Of a stretch of 64,000 nucleotides of DNA, positions 9,144-18,268 are shown piece after piece. The position numbers were made by a program, and so were the translations under genes. The DNA comes from Verrucomicrobiia bacterium (lineage in GTDB: Bacteria > Verrucomicrobiota > Verrucomicrobiia > Limisphaerales > UBA9464). Numbering within the stretch: position 1 is the stretch's first letter; each line of letters starts with the position of its first letter. The stretch is from NCBI GenBank assembly GCA_019634635.1, contig JAHCBB010000007.1, forward strand, positions 1-64,000, written 5' to 3'. The notes beneath the pieces are model-generated. The model was not told the origin of the DNA and did not search any database. It saw nothing but the letters and a program-made list of their open reading frames with translations.

Positions 9144-10135
9144 TTTTTGCGGCGAAAGTAGAGAAAGGTGAGCACCGTGCTGATGAGCGTGATCAGAATC
9201 GCGTACAGGTAGCCGTAGCGCCACTTCAGCTCCGGCATGCTGGCCTCGAAATTCATGCCGTACCAGGTGCCCACCAGCATGAGCGGGGTGGTGATCACGG
9301 TGATCATGGTCAGCAGCTTGACCACCTCGCTGGTCTGATTGGACGAGATGTTGAGGTAGATCTGCAGGATGTTCGACAGGGAGTCGGCGTAGTTCTGGGC
9401 GAGCTCGCTGATCCGGTAGAGGCCGTCGTAGACGTTGCGGTAGTAGGGCACCAGGTGGGCCCGGACGAGCTTGAACTCGCCCCGCGCGAACCGGGCCATG
9501 ACTTCGCGCTGCGGGCCGATGATCTGCTTCAGGTGGATCAGCTCCTTTTTGAGGCGCAATATCGTCTCGATCACCGCGGGGTCCGGCTGCCGCAGCACGC
9601 TGTCCTCCACCTCCGCGATCTGCAGGCTCAATTGCTCGAGCGCCGGCTTGTAGTTGTCCACCAGCGAGTCCAGCAGGGCATGGGCCACCCGGTCGGGCGC
9701 GCGGGCCACATGAACCGTGCTTCGCAAACAGCGTTCCTCCGTTTCCTGAATGCAGCGCAGCGGGACCATGTGATAGGTCACCAGGAAATTGCGTCCGAGG
9801 AAGAAGTTGAGTTCCCGCGTGTCAAACAGCCCGTTTTGACGGTTGAAGTCCACGGCATGGATGACCAGGAACAGGTACGGTGCAAACCGGTCGTCCTCCT
9901 TCGGTTCGTAGCTCTCGACCTTGGGCGAGGGACTCTCCCCGAGACAGTCCTCAACCGACAGCGGATGGAAGTGGAAGACCCCCTCGAGGACCTGCCGCGC
10001 CTCGTCCGGCGACGCCGCCTCGATATCCACCCAGAGGAAGAGATTGGTGTCTGCAAGCAGCGTGGGCATCAGGAACATCTCGATGTCCCGCGAATGAAGC
10101 CTCCCGGTGGTGGTGAAGGAAAAGGAGCGGATCAT
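9134..10135 (-). CDS. corA: CorA-family Mg2+/Co2+ transporter
   Basis: 333 residues, the usual size for CorA. A long cytoplasmic N-terminal domain with extended helices (about 1-265) is followed by two C-terminal transmembrane helices. The first ends in the signature GMN motif (GTWYGMNFE), and the chain ends in a short basic tail (RRKKWL). CorA forms a pentameric inner-membrane channel for divalent cations. The ATG at 10135 gives a conventional start; upstream codons back to 10255 in the same frame are Arg/Pro-rich and unlikely to be coding. It heads a three- or four-gene run with the histidine kinase, response regulator and perhaps the glycosyltransferase, and overlaps the kinase start. Whether the kinase responds to ion status is only a guess from this position. 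Confidence 0.92.
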   Translation of the reverse strand: MIRSFSFTTTGRLHSRDIEMFLMPTLLADTNLFLWVDIEAASPDEARQVLEGVFHFHPLSVEDCLGESPSPKVESYEPKEDDRFAPYLFLVIHAVDFNRQNGLFDTRELNFFLGRNFLVTYHMVPLRCIQETEERCLRSTVHVARAPDRVAHALLDSLVDNYKPALEQLSLQIAEVEDSVLRQPDPAVIETILRLKKELIHLKQIIGPQREVMARFARGEFKLVRAHLVPYYRNVYDGLYRISELAQNYADSLSNILQIYLNISSNQTSEVVKLLTMITVITTPLMLVGTWYGMNFEASMPELKWRYGYLYAILITLISTVLTFLYFRRKKWL

Positions 10136-10373
10136 GGCCCGGGAACAGGTTAGGAGAGTGCGACCGGGAAGGAAGCCGGAAGAACAGACCGGAATCGCCT
10201 TCCAGTGAGCGCGATCGCGGAACGCGCAGCCCTCCACCGGGCCCCGGGGCGCCATTGCCCGGGAGAGACCGCTCCGTTTGCGGCGACCGCGCCTGGCGTC
10301 GGCCGGACCACCAGGCCCGAATTTTGAAAAATCCTCCGTGATTCCGCACCCGGATTCCGCGAGCCTCCCCGAA

Positions 10374-11636
10374 ATGCCTTTCTCCGGGCTGGGACTCGAT
10401 CCCAGGATCCTTCAGGCCGTCCGAGAGGCCGGCTACACCGAGCCGACCCCGATCCAGTTGGCGGCCATTCCACCGGCGCTCGAGGGCGCCGATCTCATCG
10501 GCATCGCCCAAACCGGCACGGGCAAAACGGCGGCGTTCACCCTGCCCATCCTCCATCGCCTGGCCAACGCGGGCCCCGGCCCGGGCCGACCGGGAACGCG
10601 AACCCTGATCCTGGCACCCACCCGGGAGCTCGCGGTCCAGATCGAGGAAAACATCCGCATTTACGGCAAGCATCTGCCCTTCCGGACGGCCACGGTCTTC
10701 GGCGGGGTGGGCGAGGGACCTCAGAAGGCGGCCTTGAGGTCCGGACGGCCCATCATCGTCGCCTGTCCGGGACGGCTTCTGGACCTGATGGGCCAGGGCT
10801 GCGGCCATTTGGGCGACGTGGAACATCTGGTCCTGGACGAAGCGGACCGGATGCTCGACATGGGCTTCCTGCCATCCATCCGCCGCATCCTCGCGGCGCT
10901 GCCGAAACGACGTCAGACCCTGCTCTTCTCGGCGACCCTGTCCGCCGAGATCGAACAGATCAGCCGCGAGTTCCAGCATCACCCGCGGAAGATCCAGATC
11001 GGGAGGCGATCCAACCCGGCGGAGACGGTGACCCAGTTCGTGTACGAGGTGCCGTCCCACCTCAAGCCGGCGCTGCTGCTCCATCTGCTCCGGGACCCCG
11101 GATACAACATGGTGCTGGTGTTCTCCCGGATGAAGCACGGCGCCGATCGGATCGCGCGCCGCCTCGAGCAGGGGGGCATTGCGACCGCCACCCTGCACTC
11201 CAACCGCTCCCAGAGCCAGCGGCTGCGGGCCCTTGCCGACTTCAAGTCCGGAGCAGCGCGCGTCCTTGTGGCCACCGACATCGCCGCCCGGGGGATTGAT
11301 GTGGACGGCATCTCACACGTGGTGAACTACGACTTCCCGATGCACCCGGAGGATTACGTCCACCGGATTGGTCGCACCGGTCGTGCCCTGGCGATCGGGG
11401 ATGCCGTGAGCTTTGTGACCCCGGAGGATCAGACCGCGCTGCGGCAACTGGAGCGCTTCATCGGCCGCGGCATCGTGCGCAAGCGGGCCGAGGGCTTCGA
11501 CATCAACCGCCCTCCGGAGCGCCCCACCGACCGCCAACCGCCGCCCCCGCATTCGCAAGGAGCCCGCAGCGCACCCCGGCCGCCATCCCGCAGTCCATCC
11601 CGTTTCCAGAGGTTTCGCCCAGGAACCCGGCGATAG
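10374..11636 (+). CDS. DEAD-box ATP-dependent RNA helicase (RhlE-like)
   Basis: A 420-residue DEAD-box protein. In order: Q motif beginning FSGLGLDPRIL and ending in PTPIQ, Walker A AQTGTGKT, Ia PTRELA, motif II DEADRMLDMGF, motif III SATL, then the second RecA-like domain with ATDIAARGIDV (V) and HRIGRTGRA (VI). A short basic, proline-rich tail (about 375-420) probably binds RNA. Such enzymes remodel ribosomal or messenger RNA, often under cold stress. The ATG at 10374 was chosen because the Q motif starts two residues later; the in-frame extension to 10278 is not typical. It is transcribed divergently from corA across about 240 bp. Confidence 0.93.
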   Translation: MPFSGLGLDPRILQAVREAGYTEPTPIQLAAIPPALEGADLIGIAQTGTGKTAAFTLPILHRLANAGPGPGRPGTRTLILAPTRELAVQIEENIRIYGKHLPFRTATVFGGVGEGPQKAALRSGRPIIVACPGRLLDLMGQGCGHLGDVEHLVLDEADRMLDMGFLPSIRRILAALPKRRQTLLFSATLSAEIEQISREFQHHPRKIQIGRRSNPAETVTQFVYEVPSHLKPALLLHLLRDPGYNMVLVFSRMKHGADRIARRLEQGGIATATLHSNRSQSQRLRALADFKSGAARVLVATDIAARGIDVDGISHVVNYDFPMHPEDYVHRIGRTGRALAIGDAVSFVTPEDQTALRQLERFIGRGIVRKRAEGFDINRPPERPTDRQPPPPHSQGARSAPRPPSRSPSRFQRFRPGTRR

Positions 11637-11799
11637 CGGGGGATTTCGCGCTCGCCACATCCCCGCAGCCGGGCTACTGCCGATGGGAATGCATCCCGCC
11701 CCATGAACGGCTCGCCGTGTTCCCCACGATTCGAAGGGATGTGATTGCACCGATGATCACCAGCGCCCCATTCGGTCCCGAACTTGTGGAGGCCGGCGC

Positions 11800-14700
11800 A
11801 TGAACAGCGGTGGCATCCTGCGGTGGTGGACACTTGCGGCCGTCCTTGCAGGCTCCGCCCAGACGGCACCAGATTTTGCCCGGGAAGTGCACCCGATCCT
11901 CCAACGCAGTTGCTTCGGCTGCCACGGACCCGAACGGCAAAAGAGCGGGTACCGGCTCGACATCCGGGAGACGGCCCTCAGGGGCGGCGACAGCGGGATC
12001 CCCGCCATCGTGGCGCACGCAGCAGATCGCAGCCCGCTGATCCGCTACGTGAGTGGCGACGACGAGGGACATCCGATGCCGCCCGCGAAAAGTGACGTCC
12101 CACCGCTGACGCCCGGGGAAGTCGCCACGCTGCGCGCCTGGATTGATGCCGGACCCGCCTGGCCGGAGGAACTGGCCGGCACGCCGCCCAAGACCCCGCC
12201 CCACTGGTCCCTGCAACCCCTGATCCGGCCCGACGTTCCGGTTGGCGGCCACAACCCGATTGACGGGTTCATCCGCGCCGCCCTGGCCACCCGCTCCCTG
12301 GAGGCCTCGTCTGAAGCCGACCGCCGGACCCTCATCCGGCGGGTCACCTACGATCTCACGGGGCTGCCGCCCAGTCCGGATGCGGTGGACGCCTTCGTTT
12401 CGGATCCCGATCCGAAGGCCTACGAAACCCTGGTCAACCGCCTGCTGGCGTCACCCCGGCATGGAGAACACTGGGCGCGTCATTGGCTGGATGCGGTCCA
12501 CTATGCCGACACCCACGGAAACGACCACGACCACGCGCGACCCAACGCGTGGCCCTATCGCGACTACGTCATCCGCGCGTTCAATGAAGACCGGCCCTAC
12601 ACACGGTTCGTGCAGGAGCAGGTGGCGGGCGATGCGTTGTTCCCCGACGACCCCCAGGCCACGGTGGCCCTGGGATTCCTGGCGGCAGGTCCTTGGGATG
12701 ACACGCTGATGGTCGGTGTGCGTGAGGACACCTACGATCACCAACTCGCCCGGGTCCTGGATCGTGATGACATGGTGACCACGGTCATGAGCACCTTCCA
12801 GAGCCTCACCGTCCATTGCGCCCGGTGTCACCACCACAAGTTCGATCCCGTTTCGCAACGGGAGTATTACGCGCTTCAGGCCGTGTTTGCAGGCGTGGAT
12901 CGCGCCGATCGTCCGTTCGATACCGACGGCACGATCCATCGGCGACGGCGCGGACTGTTGTCCCGCAAGGCCTCGCTGGAGCGGCGGGACCCGGAGGCGA
13001 TGCAAGCCCTCGTCGCGCCGGAGACCCGGCGCAAGGTGGCGGCCCTCGGGGAATCCACCGCGAAACGAGAGGCGTCGTGGGAACCGCTCGACGTCCTGAG
13101 CGTCACGAGTGCCAGCGGCGCCGAAACCACGTTCGCCTTGCAGCCCGACGGCTCATGGAGGGTGAACGGTGCTCTGCCGGAAAAGGACACCTTCATCATC
13201 ACCGCCCGGACCCACCGGACGGATATCCGGGCCCTGCGTCTCGAGGCGCTGCCGGATGACTCCCTGCCGGGACGCGGCCCCGGCCGGTATGATCCCGCGG
13301 GCAATTTCCATCTGACAGAATTCCGTGCAGAGGCGCTGCCGTCGGGGGACGCCTCCCGGGGGGCGACACGCCTCGCGTTTTCACGGGCCACCGCCGACCA
13401 CTCCGACCGCGGGGATGTCATCGCCCATGCGATTGATGGCAGGCCCGAAACCTTCTGGAGCATCCATCCCCGCTATGGAGAACCCCACGAGGCGGTCTTC
13501 GAGCTGGAGCAACCTCTCGGTTACGAAACCGGAACCACGCTGATTCTCCGGCTGGAGCAGGCGGGGACGTCCGGCCATCAGTTGGGACGGTTCCGCGTGA
13601 CCTTTTGCACCGGGAACCTTCCCGAGGACCAGCGTCCTCCCTTGCCAGCTTCCCTGGGCGTCCGGTTTCGCAAACCGGAAGCAGAGCGGACGAAGGAAGA
13701 GCAACAAGCGCTGGCGCAGCAGGTTCTCCTGGACGAGATCGAGCGGGAACTCGCCACCCTTCCGGCGCCGCAGATGGTGTACGCCGTCACCCGGGATTTT
13801 CCGCCCCGGGGCAGCTTCAAGCCTGCGCCAACACCCCGCCCGATTCATCTGCTCCACCGCGGGGATCTGAACCAGCCGGGGGAGCGGGTCGGTCCGGGCG
13901 CGCTCTCCTGTGTGCCGGGCCTGCCGGGTGAACTGGCGGTGGCCGAAGGGGCGGAGGAGTCCAACCGCCGGGCCGCGCTGGCCCTCTGGCTGACCGATGG
14001 GCGGAACCTCCTGACCTGGCGCAGCATCGTCAACCGGGTCTGGTACCACCACTTCGGCCGCGGCCTGTGCGACACTCCAAACGATTTCGGCCGGATGGGG
14101 GGCACTCCAAGTCACCCGGAATTGCTCGACTGGCTGGCGGTCTGGTTTCGCGACGAAGCCCAGGGCTCCCTCAAGGCATTGCATCGGCTCATCGTCACCA
14201 GTGACACGTATCGCCAGGGGGCCGCCCACCGTTCCGATGCCGCCGAAGTGGATCCCGACAACCGTCTGCTGTGGCGCATGCATCCGGGCCGACTGACCGC
14301 CGAACAGATCCGGGACAGCCTGCTGCAGTTCAGCGGCCAGCTCGATCTGACGACGGGTGGACCGGCCGTGGTGCAGTTCGTGCATCGTGGGAAGGCGACC
14401 TTCGAGCCCGACGGCGGCGCGCCCGCGTTCCTCGACTACGACACCTTTCCCCCGGATGCGCCGGAGAATCGCCGGCGCGCCATCTATCGCTTCGTCTTTC
14501 GCACCGTTCCCGATCCGCTCATGGATGCCCTCGATGCTCCCGATGGCGGCACGTTGACACCAGTCCGGAGCGTTTCGACCACCGCGCTTCAGGCCCTCGC
14601 CCTGCTCAACAATCCGTTCGTCATCCGACAGTGCGAACACCTGGCTGCGCGTCTGACCGGCGTGGACAACGGTCCGGACGAACAGACCGCCGCCGCCTTC

Positions 14701-14829
14701 CGTCTGATCCTGCAGCGCCCGCCCACCCCGGAGGAACATGCGCGACTGACCGCGTATGCCCGGCAGCACGGCCTTGCCAACGCGTGCCAGATGCTCCTGA
14801 ACAGCAACGAGTTTCTCCACCTCGACTGA
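11800..14829 (+). CDS. Secreted DUF1549/DUF1553 protein with planctomycete-type cytochrome c domain
   Basis: A 1009-residue exported protein. A short signal peptide (about 1-22) is followed by a PSCyt1 cytochrome-like domain with a CFGCH haem motif (C38-H42), a DUF1549 (PSCyt2) domain (about 145-350) with a second CARCH followed by HHKFDP, a middle region with a discoidin-like stretch (AIDGRPETFWS), and a C-terminal DUF1553 (PSD1) domain (about 700-1000, NRVWYHHFGRGL and LNSNEFLHLD). These proteins are abundant in Planctomycetes and Verrucomicrobia and are usually paired with DUF1501, as here; polysaccharide turnover has been proposed but the reaction is unproven. The start has a GGAGG six bases upstream. 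The next gene begins three bases after the stop. Confidence 0.93.
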   Translation: MNSGGILRWWTLAAVLAGSAQTAPDFAREVHPILQRSCFGCHGPERQKSGYRLDIRETALRGGDSGIPAIVAHAADRSPLIRYVSGDDEGHPMPPAKSDVPPLTPGEVATLRAWIDAGPAWPEELAGTPPKTPPHWSLQPLIRPDVPVGGHNPIDGFIRAALATRSLEASSEADRRTLIRRVTYDLTGLPPSPDAVDAFVSDPDPKAYETLVNRLLASPRHGEHWARHWLDAVHYADTHGNDHDHARPNAWPYRDYVIRAFNEDRPYTRFVQEQVAGDALFPDDPQATVALGFLAAGPWDDTLMVGVREDTYDHQLARVLDRDDMVTTVMSTFQSLTVHCARCHHHKFDPVSQREYYALQAVFAGVDRADRPFDTDGTIHRRRRGLLSRKASLERRDPEAMQALVAPETRRKVAALGESTAKREASWEPLDVLSVTSASGAETTFALQPDGSWRVNGALPEKDTFIITARTHRTDIRALRLEALPDDSLPGRGPGRYDPAGNFHLTEFRAEALPSGDASRGATRLAFSRATADHSDRGDVIAHAIDGRPETFWSIHPRYGEPHEAVFELEQPLGYETGTTLILRLEQAGTSGHQLGRFRVTFCTGNLPEDQRPPLPASLGVRFRKPEAERTKEEQQALAQQVLLDEIERELATLPAPQMVYAVTRDFPPRGSFKPAPTPRPIHLLHRGDLNQPGERVGPGALSCVPGLPGELAVAEGAEESNRRAALALWLTDGRNLLTWRSIVNRVWYHHFGRGLCDTPNDFGRMGGTPSHPELLDWLAVWFRDEAQGSLKALHRLIVTSDTYRQGAAHRSDAAEVDPDNRLLWRMHPGRLTAEQIRDSLLQFSGQLDLTTGGPAVVQFVHRGKATFEPDGGAPAFLDYDTFPPDAPENRRRAIYRFVFRTVPDPLMDALDAPDGGTLTPVRSVSTTALQALALLNNPFVIRQCEHLAARLTGVDNGPDEQTAAAFRLILQRPPTPEEHARLTAYARQHGLANACQMLLNSNEFLHLD

Positions 14830-14832
14830 GCG

Positions 14833-16236
14833 ATGCACCCGGCCCACAACCGACGCGCGTTTCTGAACCGGCTGGGCAACGGCCTCGGAGGCATCGCGCT
14901 GACCTCGCTCTGGCAACGCGAGGCGGAGGCGGCGACGGAACCGCGGCATCGGCCGGCTGCGAAACGCGTCATCCAGCTCTTCATGAACGGGGGCGCGAGC
15001 CAGTGCGACCTCTTTGATTTCAAACCGCAGCTGATCGCCTCTCACGGGAAGCCCTTTGATCCCGGAACCGGGGCACGAGTCGAAGCCAGCATCAGCATCC
15101 CGGGCGCGGTGATGAAGAGTCCCTTCGAATGGGCGCAATACGGGGAGTCCGGTCGCTGGGTGAGCAGTGCGCTGCCCCATCTGGCGAAACAGGTGGACCA
15201 CTTGGCGTTTCTCATGGCGATGCAGTCGGCGTCGAACGTCCATGGACCGGCGGCCTATCTGCAGACCAGCGGCTTTTTGCTGCCGGGATTCCCCTGTGCG
15301 GGTGCCTGGATTTCGTACGCGCTGGGCAGCCTCGCCGACAACGTTCCCGCCTTCGTCGTTCTGCCCGATGTGCGCGGCCTGCCGTACAACGGACGCAGCG
15401 CGTTCACCTCCGGCTTCCTCCCGGCCAACCACCAGGGAACCGTCATCCAGGCCACCGCGGCGCACCCCATCACCCACCTCCGGCCCCCGGCGGACGCGAC
15501 ACACATCACCCCGGCCAGCCGGGCCGACGGACTGGCCCTGCTCCGCCAGATGAACCTCGGCCATGCCGCCGTGCATCCCGGCGATTCCCGACTCAACGCA
15601 CGTATCGAAAGCTACGAGCTTGCGGCACGTCTCCAGCTCTCCGCTCCGGAACTGCTCGATCTGACCGGCGAGACGGCCGCCACGAAGCGGCTCTACGGTC
15701 TGGACCAACCGGAAACCGCCGACTTCGGACACCGCTGTTTGCTGGCCCGGCGCCTGGTGGAACGTGGCGTTCGCTTCGTCCAGGTGTGGAGCGGACAGGG
15801 CGGCGGCTCCGACAACTGGGACAATCATACGAACATCGCCAGCGAACTGAGCGTCGCCGCACGGCGGATGGATCAGCCGGCGGCGGCGTTGCTTATGGAT
15901 CTTGGGGCGCGGGGCCTGCTGGACGACACGCTGCTGGTCTGGACCACCGAGTTTGGCCGGATGCCCTTCAGTCAGGGCAGCGTGGGTCGCGACCACAATG
16001 GCGGAACATTCGTCTCCTGGCTTGCCGGGGCCGGGGTTCGGCCCGGTGTGGCTTACGGCCAGAGCGACGAATGGTCCTGGAAAGCCGTCGAGGGCGTAAC
16101 CACCGCCCATGATTTTCACGCCACCCTCCTCCACCTCCTCGGACTCGACCACGAACAGCTCACCTGGCGTCACAGCGGCATTGACCGGCGCCTGACCGAC
16201 GTCCACGGGCAGGTCATCCGCGAGATTCTCGCGTAG
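14833..16236 (+). CDS. Tat-exported DUF1501 (sulfatase-like fold) protein
   Basis: 467 residues with a twin-arginine-type N-terminus (NRRAFLNRLGNGLGG, about 5-19) and the DUF1501 hallmarks: an early FMNGGASQCDLFD stretch with metal-binding Asp residues, NWDNHTNI and TEFGRMPFS motifs in the second half, and a DHNGGTF segment near residue 390. DUF1501 proteins belong to the alkaline-phosphatase/sulfatase superfamily. The conserved pairing with the DUF1549/DUF1553 gene, only three bases upstream, implies one transcript and a shared periplasmic or surface role. The true substrate is unknown. Confidence 0.93.
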   Translation: MHPAHNRRAFLNRLGNGLGGIALTSLWQREAEAATEPRHRPAAKRVIQLFMNGGASQCDLFDFKPQLIASHGKPFDPGTGARVEASISIPGAVMKSPFEWAQYGESGRWVSSALPHLAKQVDHLAFLMAMQSASNVHGPAAYLQTSGFLLPGFPCAGAWISYALGSLADNVPAFVVLPDVRGLPYNGRSAFTSGFLPANHQGTVIQATAAHPITHLRPPADATHITPASRADGLALLRQMNLGHAAVHPGDSRLNARIESYELAARLQLSAPELLDLTGETAATKRLYGLDQPETADFGHRCLLARRLVERGVRFVQVWSGQGGGSDNWDNHTNIASELSVAARRMDQPAAALLMDLGARGLLDDTLLVWTTEFGRMPFSQGSVGRDHNGGTFVSWLAGAGVRPGVAYGQSDEWSWKAVEGVTTAHDFHATLLHLLGLDHEQLTWRHSGIDRRLTDVHGQVIREILA

Positions 16237-16436
16237 ACCTCATGGCACATTCCGATCAGCCATTCGCCATTTCCTTGACCAATTTTCCGGGGTTCTTGGC
16301 GCAGTCCCGCGGGGAACATCCCTCGACCGGCCGCCAGGTGCACCGGGCCGGGCGCGCATTCGGCCGCCGTCCCGCAACCTCACCGATCGCCTTGCCCTGA
16401 ACAGCCCGTTCACCCCGAAACCACGATCCCGCAACC

Positions 16437-17303
16437 ATGTCCGTTCAACTCATCCCCGCCCGTCCCGAGCACCTCGACGATCTCGCCCGGATCTGCCACC
16501 GCGCCTTCAACACGCTCCACGAGCGACACCGCGTCCACGCCGATGTTCCCAATGAGGAGCTTGGAAGGCTCATCATCGGCGGCGTCCTCCATCGCCAGGA
16601 CTACACGGGCGTGGCCGCGGTCACGGACGGCCGCCTCATCGGCTCGAACTTCCTCCTGCTGGCCGATGAGGTGTGCGGGGTCGGACCCATCACCGTGGAT
16701 CCGACGGTGCAGTCCCGGGGCGTCGGCCGCAGCCTGATGCAATGGGTCATCGAGGAGGCGCGGCGTCGGCGCGGCCCCGATGCCGATGTCCGCCTCTTCC
16801 AGGAAGCCATCAACACCACGTCCCTCTCCCTCTACTCACGCCTCGGCTTCCGGTGGCGGGACACCGCCGCGCTCATGCTGCCCCGACCCGCAGCCGCAGA
16901 CGATCCCTCGTTCCGCCCTGTCACCGCCGGCGATCTTCCCGAAATCGCGGCGCTTTCGGGCCGGCGCTACGTATCCTCGCGCGCCAGCGATGCCGCGGCC
17001 CTGATCGCCGCCGGCCTTCCGGGATTTGTCCGCGAGCGCGACGGCCAGATCGTCGCCTACCAGATCGCCACACTCTTCGGCCATGGCTCCGCGGACTCCG
17101 TGATGGATCTGCTCGCCATCGCCAGCCATACCGCGCGGCACGTTCCAGAGCCGATGTCAGCCGTCATCGTTCCGATAAGCCATCCCGAGCTGTTTCACGC
17201 CGCGCTCGCCGCGGGCTTCCGTACCGTCAAGCTCCTCAACCTCATGTCACTCGGCACCTTCCGCCCCCCGCCCGGCCCAACGTTCCCCTCCATCCAGTGC
17301 TGA
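16437..17303 (+). CDS. GNAT-family N-acetyltransferase
   Basis: 288 residues. The N-terminal half is a recognisable GNAT domain: an initial strand/helix (LIPARPEHLDDLARICHRAF), strand 4 GVGPITVDP and the acetyl-CoA-binding loop QSRGVGRSLM (about 82-100), then YSRLGFRW. The C-terminal half (about 155-280) starts with another GNAT-like strand/helix (FRPVTAGDLPEIAALSGRRY) but has lost a clear acetyl-CoA loop, so this looks like a tandem GNAT with one degenerate copy. The acceptor is unknown. It stands alone, about 200 bp after the DUF1501 gene. Confidence 0.85.
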   Translation: MSVQLIPARPEHLDDLARICHRAFNTLHERHRVHADVPNEELGRLIIGGVLHRQDYTGVAAVTDGRLIGSNFLLLADEVCGVGPITVDPTVQSRGVGRSLMQWVIEEARRRRGPDADVRLFQEAINTTSLSLYSRLGFRWRDTAALMLPRPAAADDPSFRPVTAGDLPEIAALSGRRYVSSRASDAAALIAAGLPGFVRERDGQIVAYQIATLFGHGSADSVMDLLAIASHTARHVPEPMSAVIVPISHPELFHAALAAGFRTVKLLNLMSLGTFRPPPGPTFPSIQC

Positions 17304-17425
17304 CTCGCACGGGACCAACCCTCCTCGACTGCCGGTGAACGCGCGGATTCCGCACAGGAGAAGACTGAGAACCTGCTGGAAAGGAGCCGGGGGTCGCCGC
17401 TATTTTCGCCAAAGGGGTTCAAGCC

Positions 17426-18172
17426 ATGGCCACGCCGTCGCCAGATCTTGCAACGGACGCACCAAGGATCTTCGCCACCACACTCTGGGGCATGGTGCGG
17501 TCGGCAGGCGAGGGACACGATGCCTCCACGCGTCCGGCACTGGAGGATCTATGCCGGGTGTATTGGCGTCCGATTTACATCTATGTCCGGCGCAAGGGGC
17601 ATGGCCCGGAAGATGCCCAGGACCTCACCCAGCAGTTCCTTTCCCAACTGATCACCGGCGACCAACTGCGGCAGGCCGACCCGGCAAAAGGCCGGTTCCG
17701 GACGTTCCTGCTGTCCCGGCTCGACTCCTTTCTCGCACGGGAATGGCAACGTGCCCGTCGCCAGAAGCGCGGCGGACAGTTCACCTTCATTCCGCTGAAC
17801 ACGACGCATGTGGACGACCACCTTGCCCGGCAGTCGGCCCGCGCCGACGACGCCGGGACCTCCTACCTCCGGGAGTGGGCGCTCACCTTGCTGAAGCAGG
17901 CACTGGACGCCTTGCGGCAAGAATACGAGATGGCCGGCAAACGCGAGTTCTTCCAGGCCGCCCGAAGCCTCCTGTCCGGGCAGGAGGCACCGGCTTATCC
18001 CGGTCTCAGCCGGCAGTTGAAAATGTCCGAAGGTGCGCTGCGGGTGGCGGTGCACCGGCTGCGGCGGCGCTACGGAGAACTGCTGCGCGTGGAAGTCACC
18101 CGAACGGTGGCCTCGCCGCGCGAGGTGGATGAGGAGATGCGGTGTCTGATGCGGGCGTTGGGCGAACCGTGA
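17426..18172 (+). CDS. ECF-type RNA polymerase sigma factor
   Basis: 248 residues. Region 2 lies around YWRPIYIYVRRKGHGPEDAQDLTQQFLSQL (about 46-76, cited in part) and region 4 is a helix-turn-helix with LSRQLKMSEGALRVAVHRLRRRY (about 193-215). The N-terminus ATTLWGMVRSA and the extended C-terminus are typical of the planctomycete/verrucomicrobial sigma factors that sit beside Ser/Thr kinases. No anti-sigma gene is present. The kinase gene starts about 96 bp downstream on the same strand, so sigma activity is probably controlled by phosphorylation, as inferred for such pairs. Its target promoters are not identifiable here, but the large secreted protein further downstream is a reasonable candidate. 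Confidence 0.93.
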   Translation: MATPSPDLATDAPRIFATTLWGMVRSAGEGHDASTRPALEDLCRVYWRPIYIYVRRKGHGPEDAQDLTQQFLSQLITGDQLRQADPAKGRFRTFLLSRLDSFLAREWQRARRQKRGGQFTFIPLNTTHVDDHLARQSARADDAGTSYLREWALTLLKQALDALRQEYEMAGKREFFQAARSLLSGQEAPAYPGLSRQLKMSEGALRVAVHRLRRRYGELLRVEVTRTVASPREVDEEMRCLMRALGEP

Positions 18173-18268
18173 CTTCCGTGTCCCCGGCCCGCTTCCGCGC
18201 CCTGTGGAGGAACATCCGCCACGCTTTGGAAAACAGTCCCGGTTGGCAGGCTCGAACCCCGCGGCTTG

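Noticed and set aside
13381..16206. 941-residue minus-strand frame opposite the DUF1553/DUF1501 genes
   Set aside because: Low-complexity antisense of two strongly supported genes; a GC-rich artefact.
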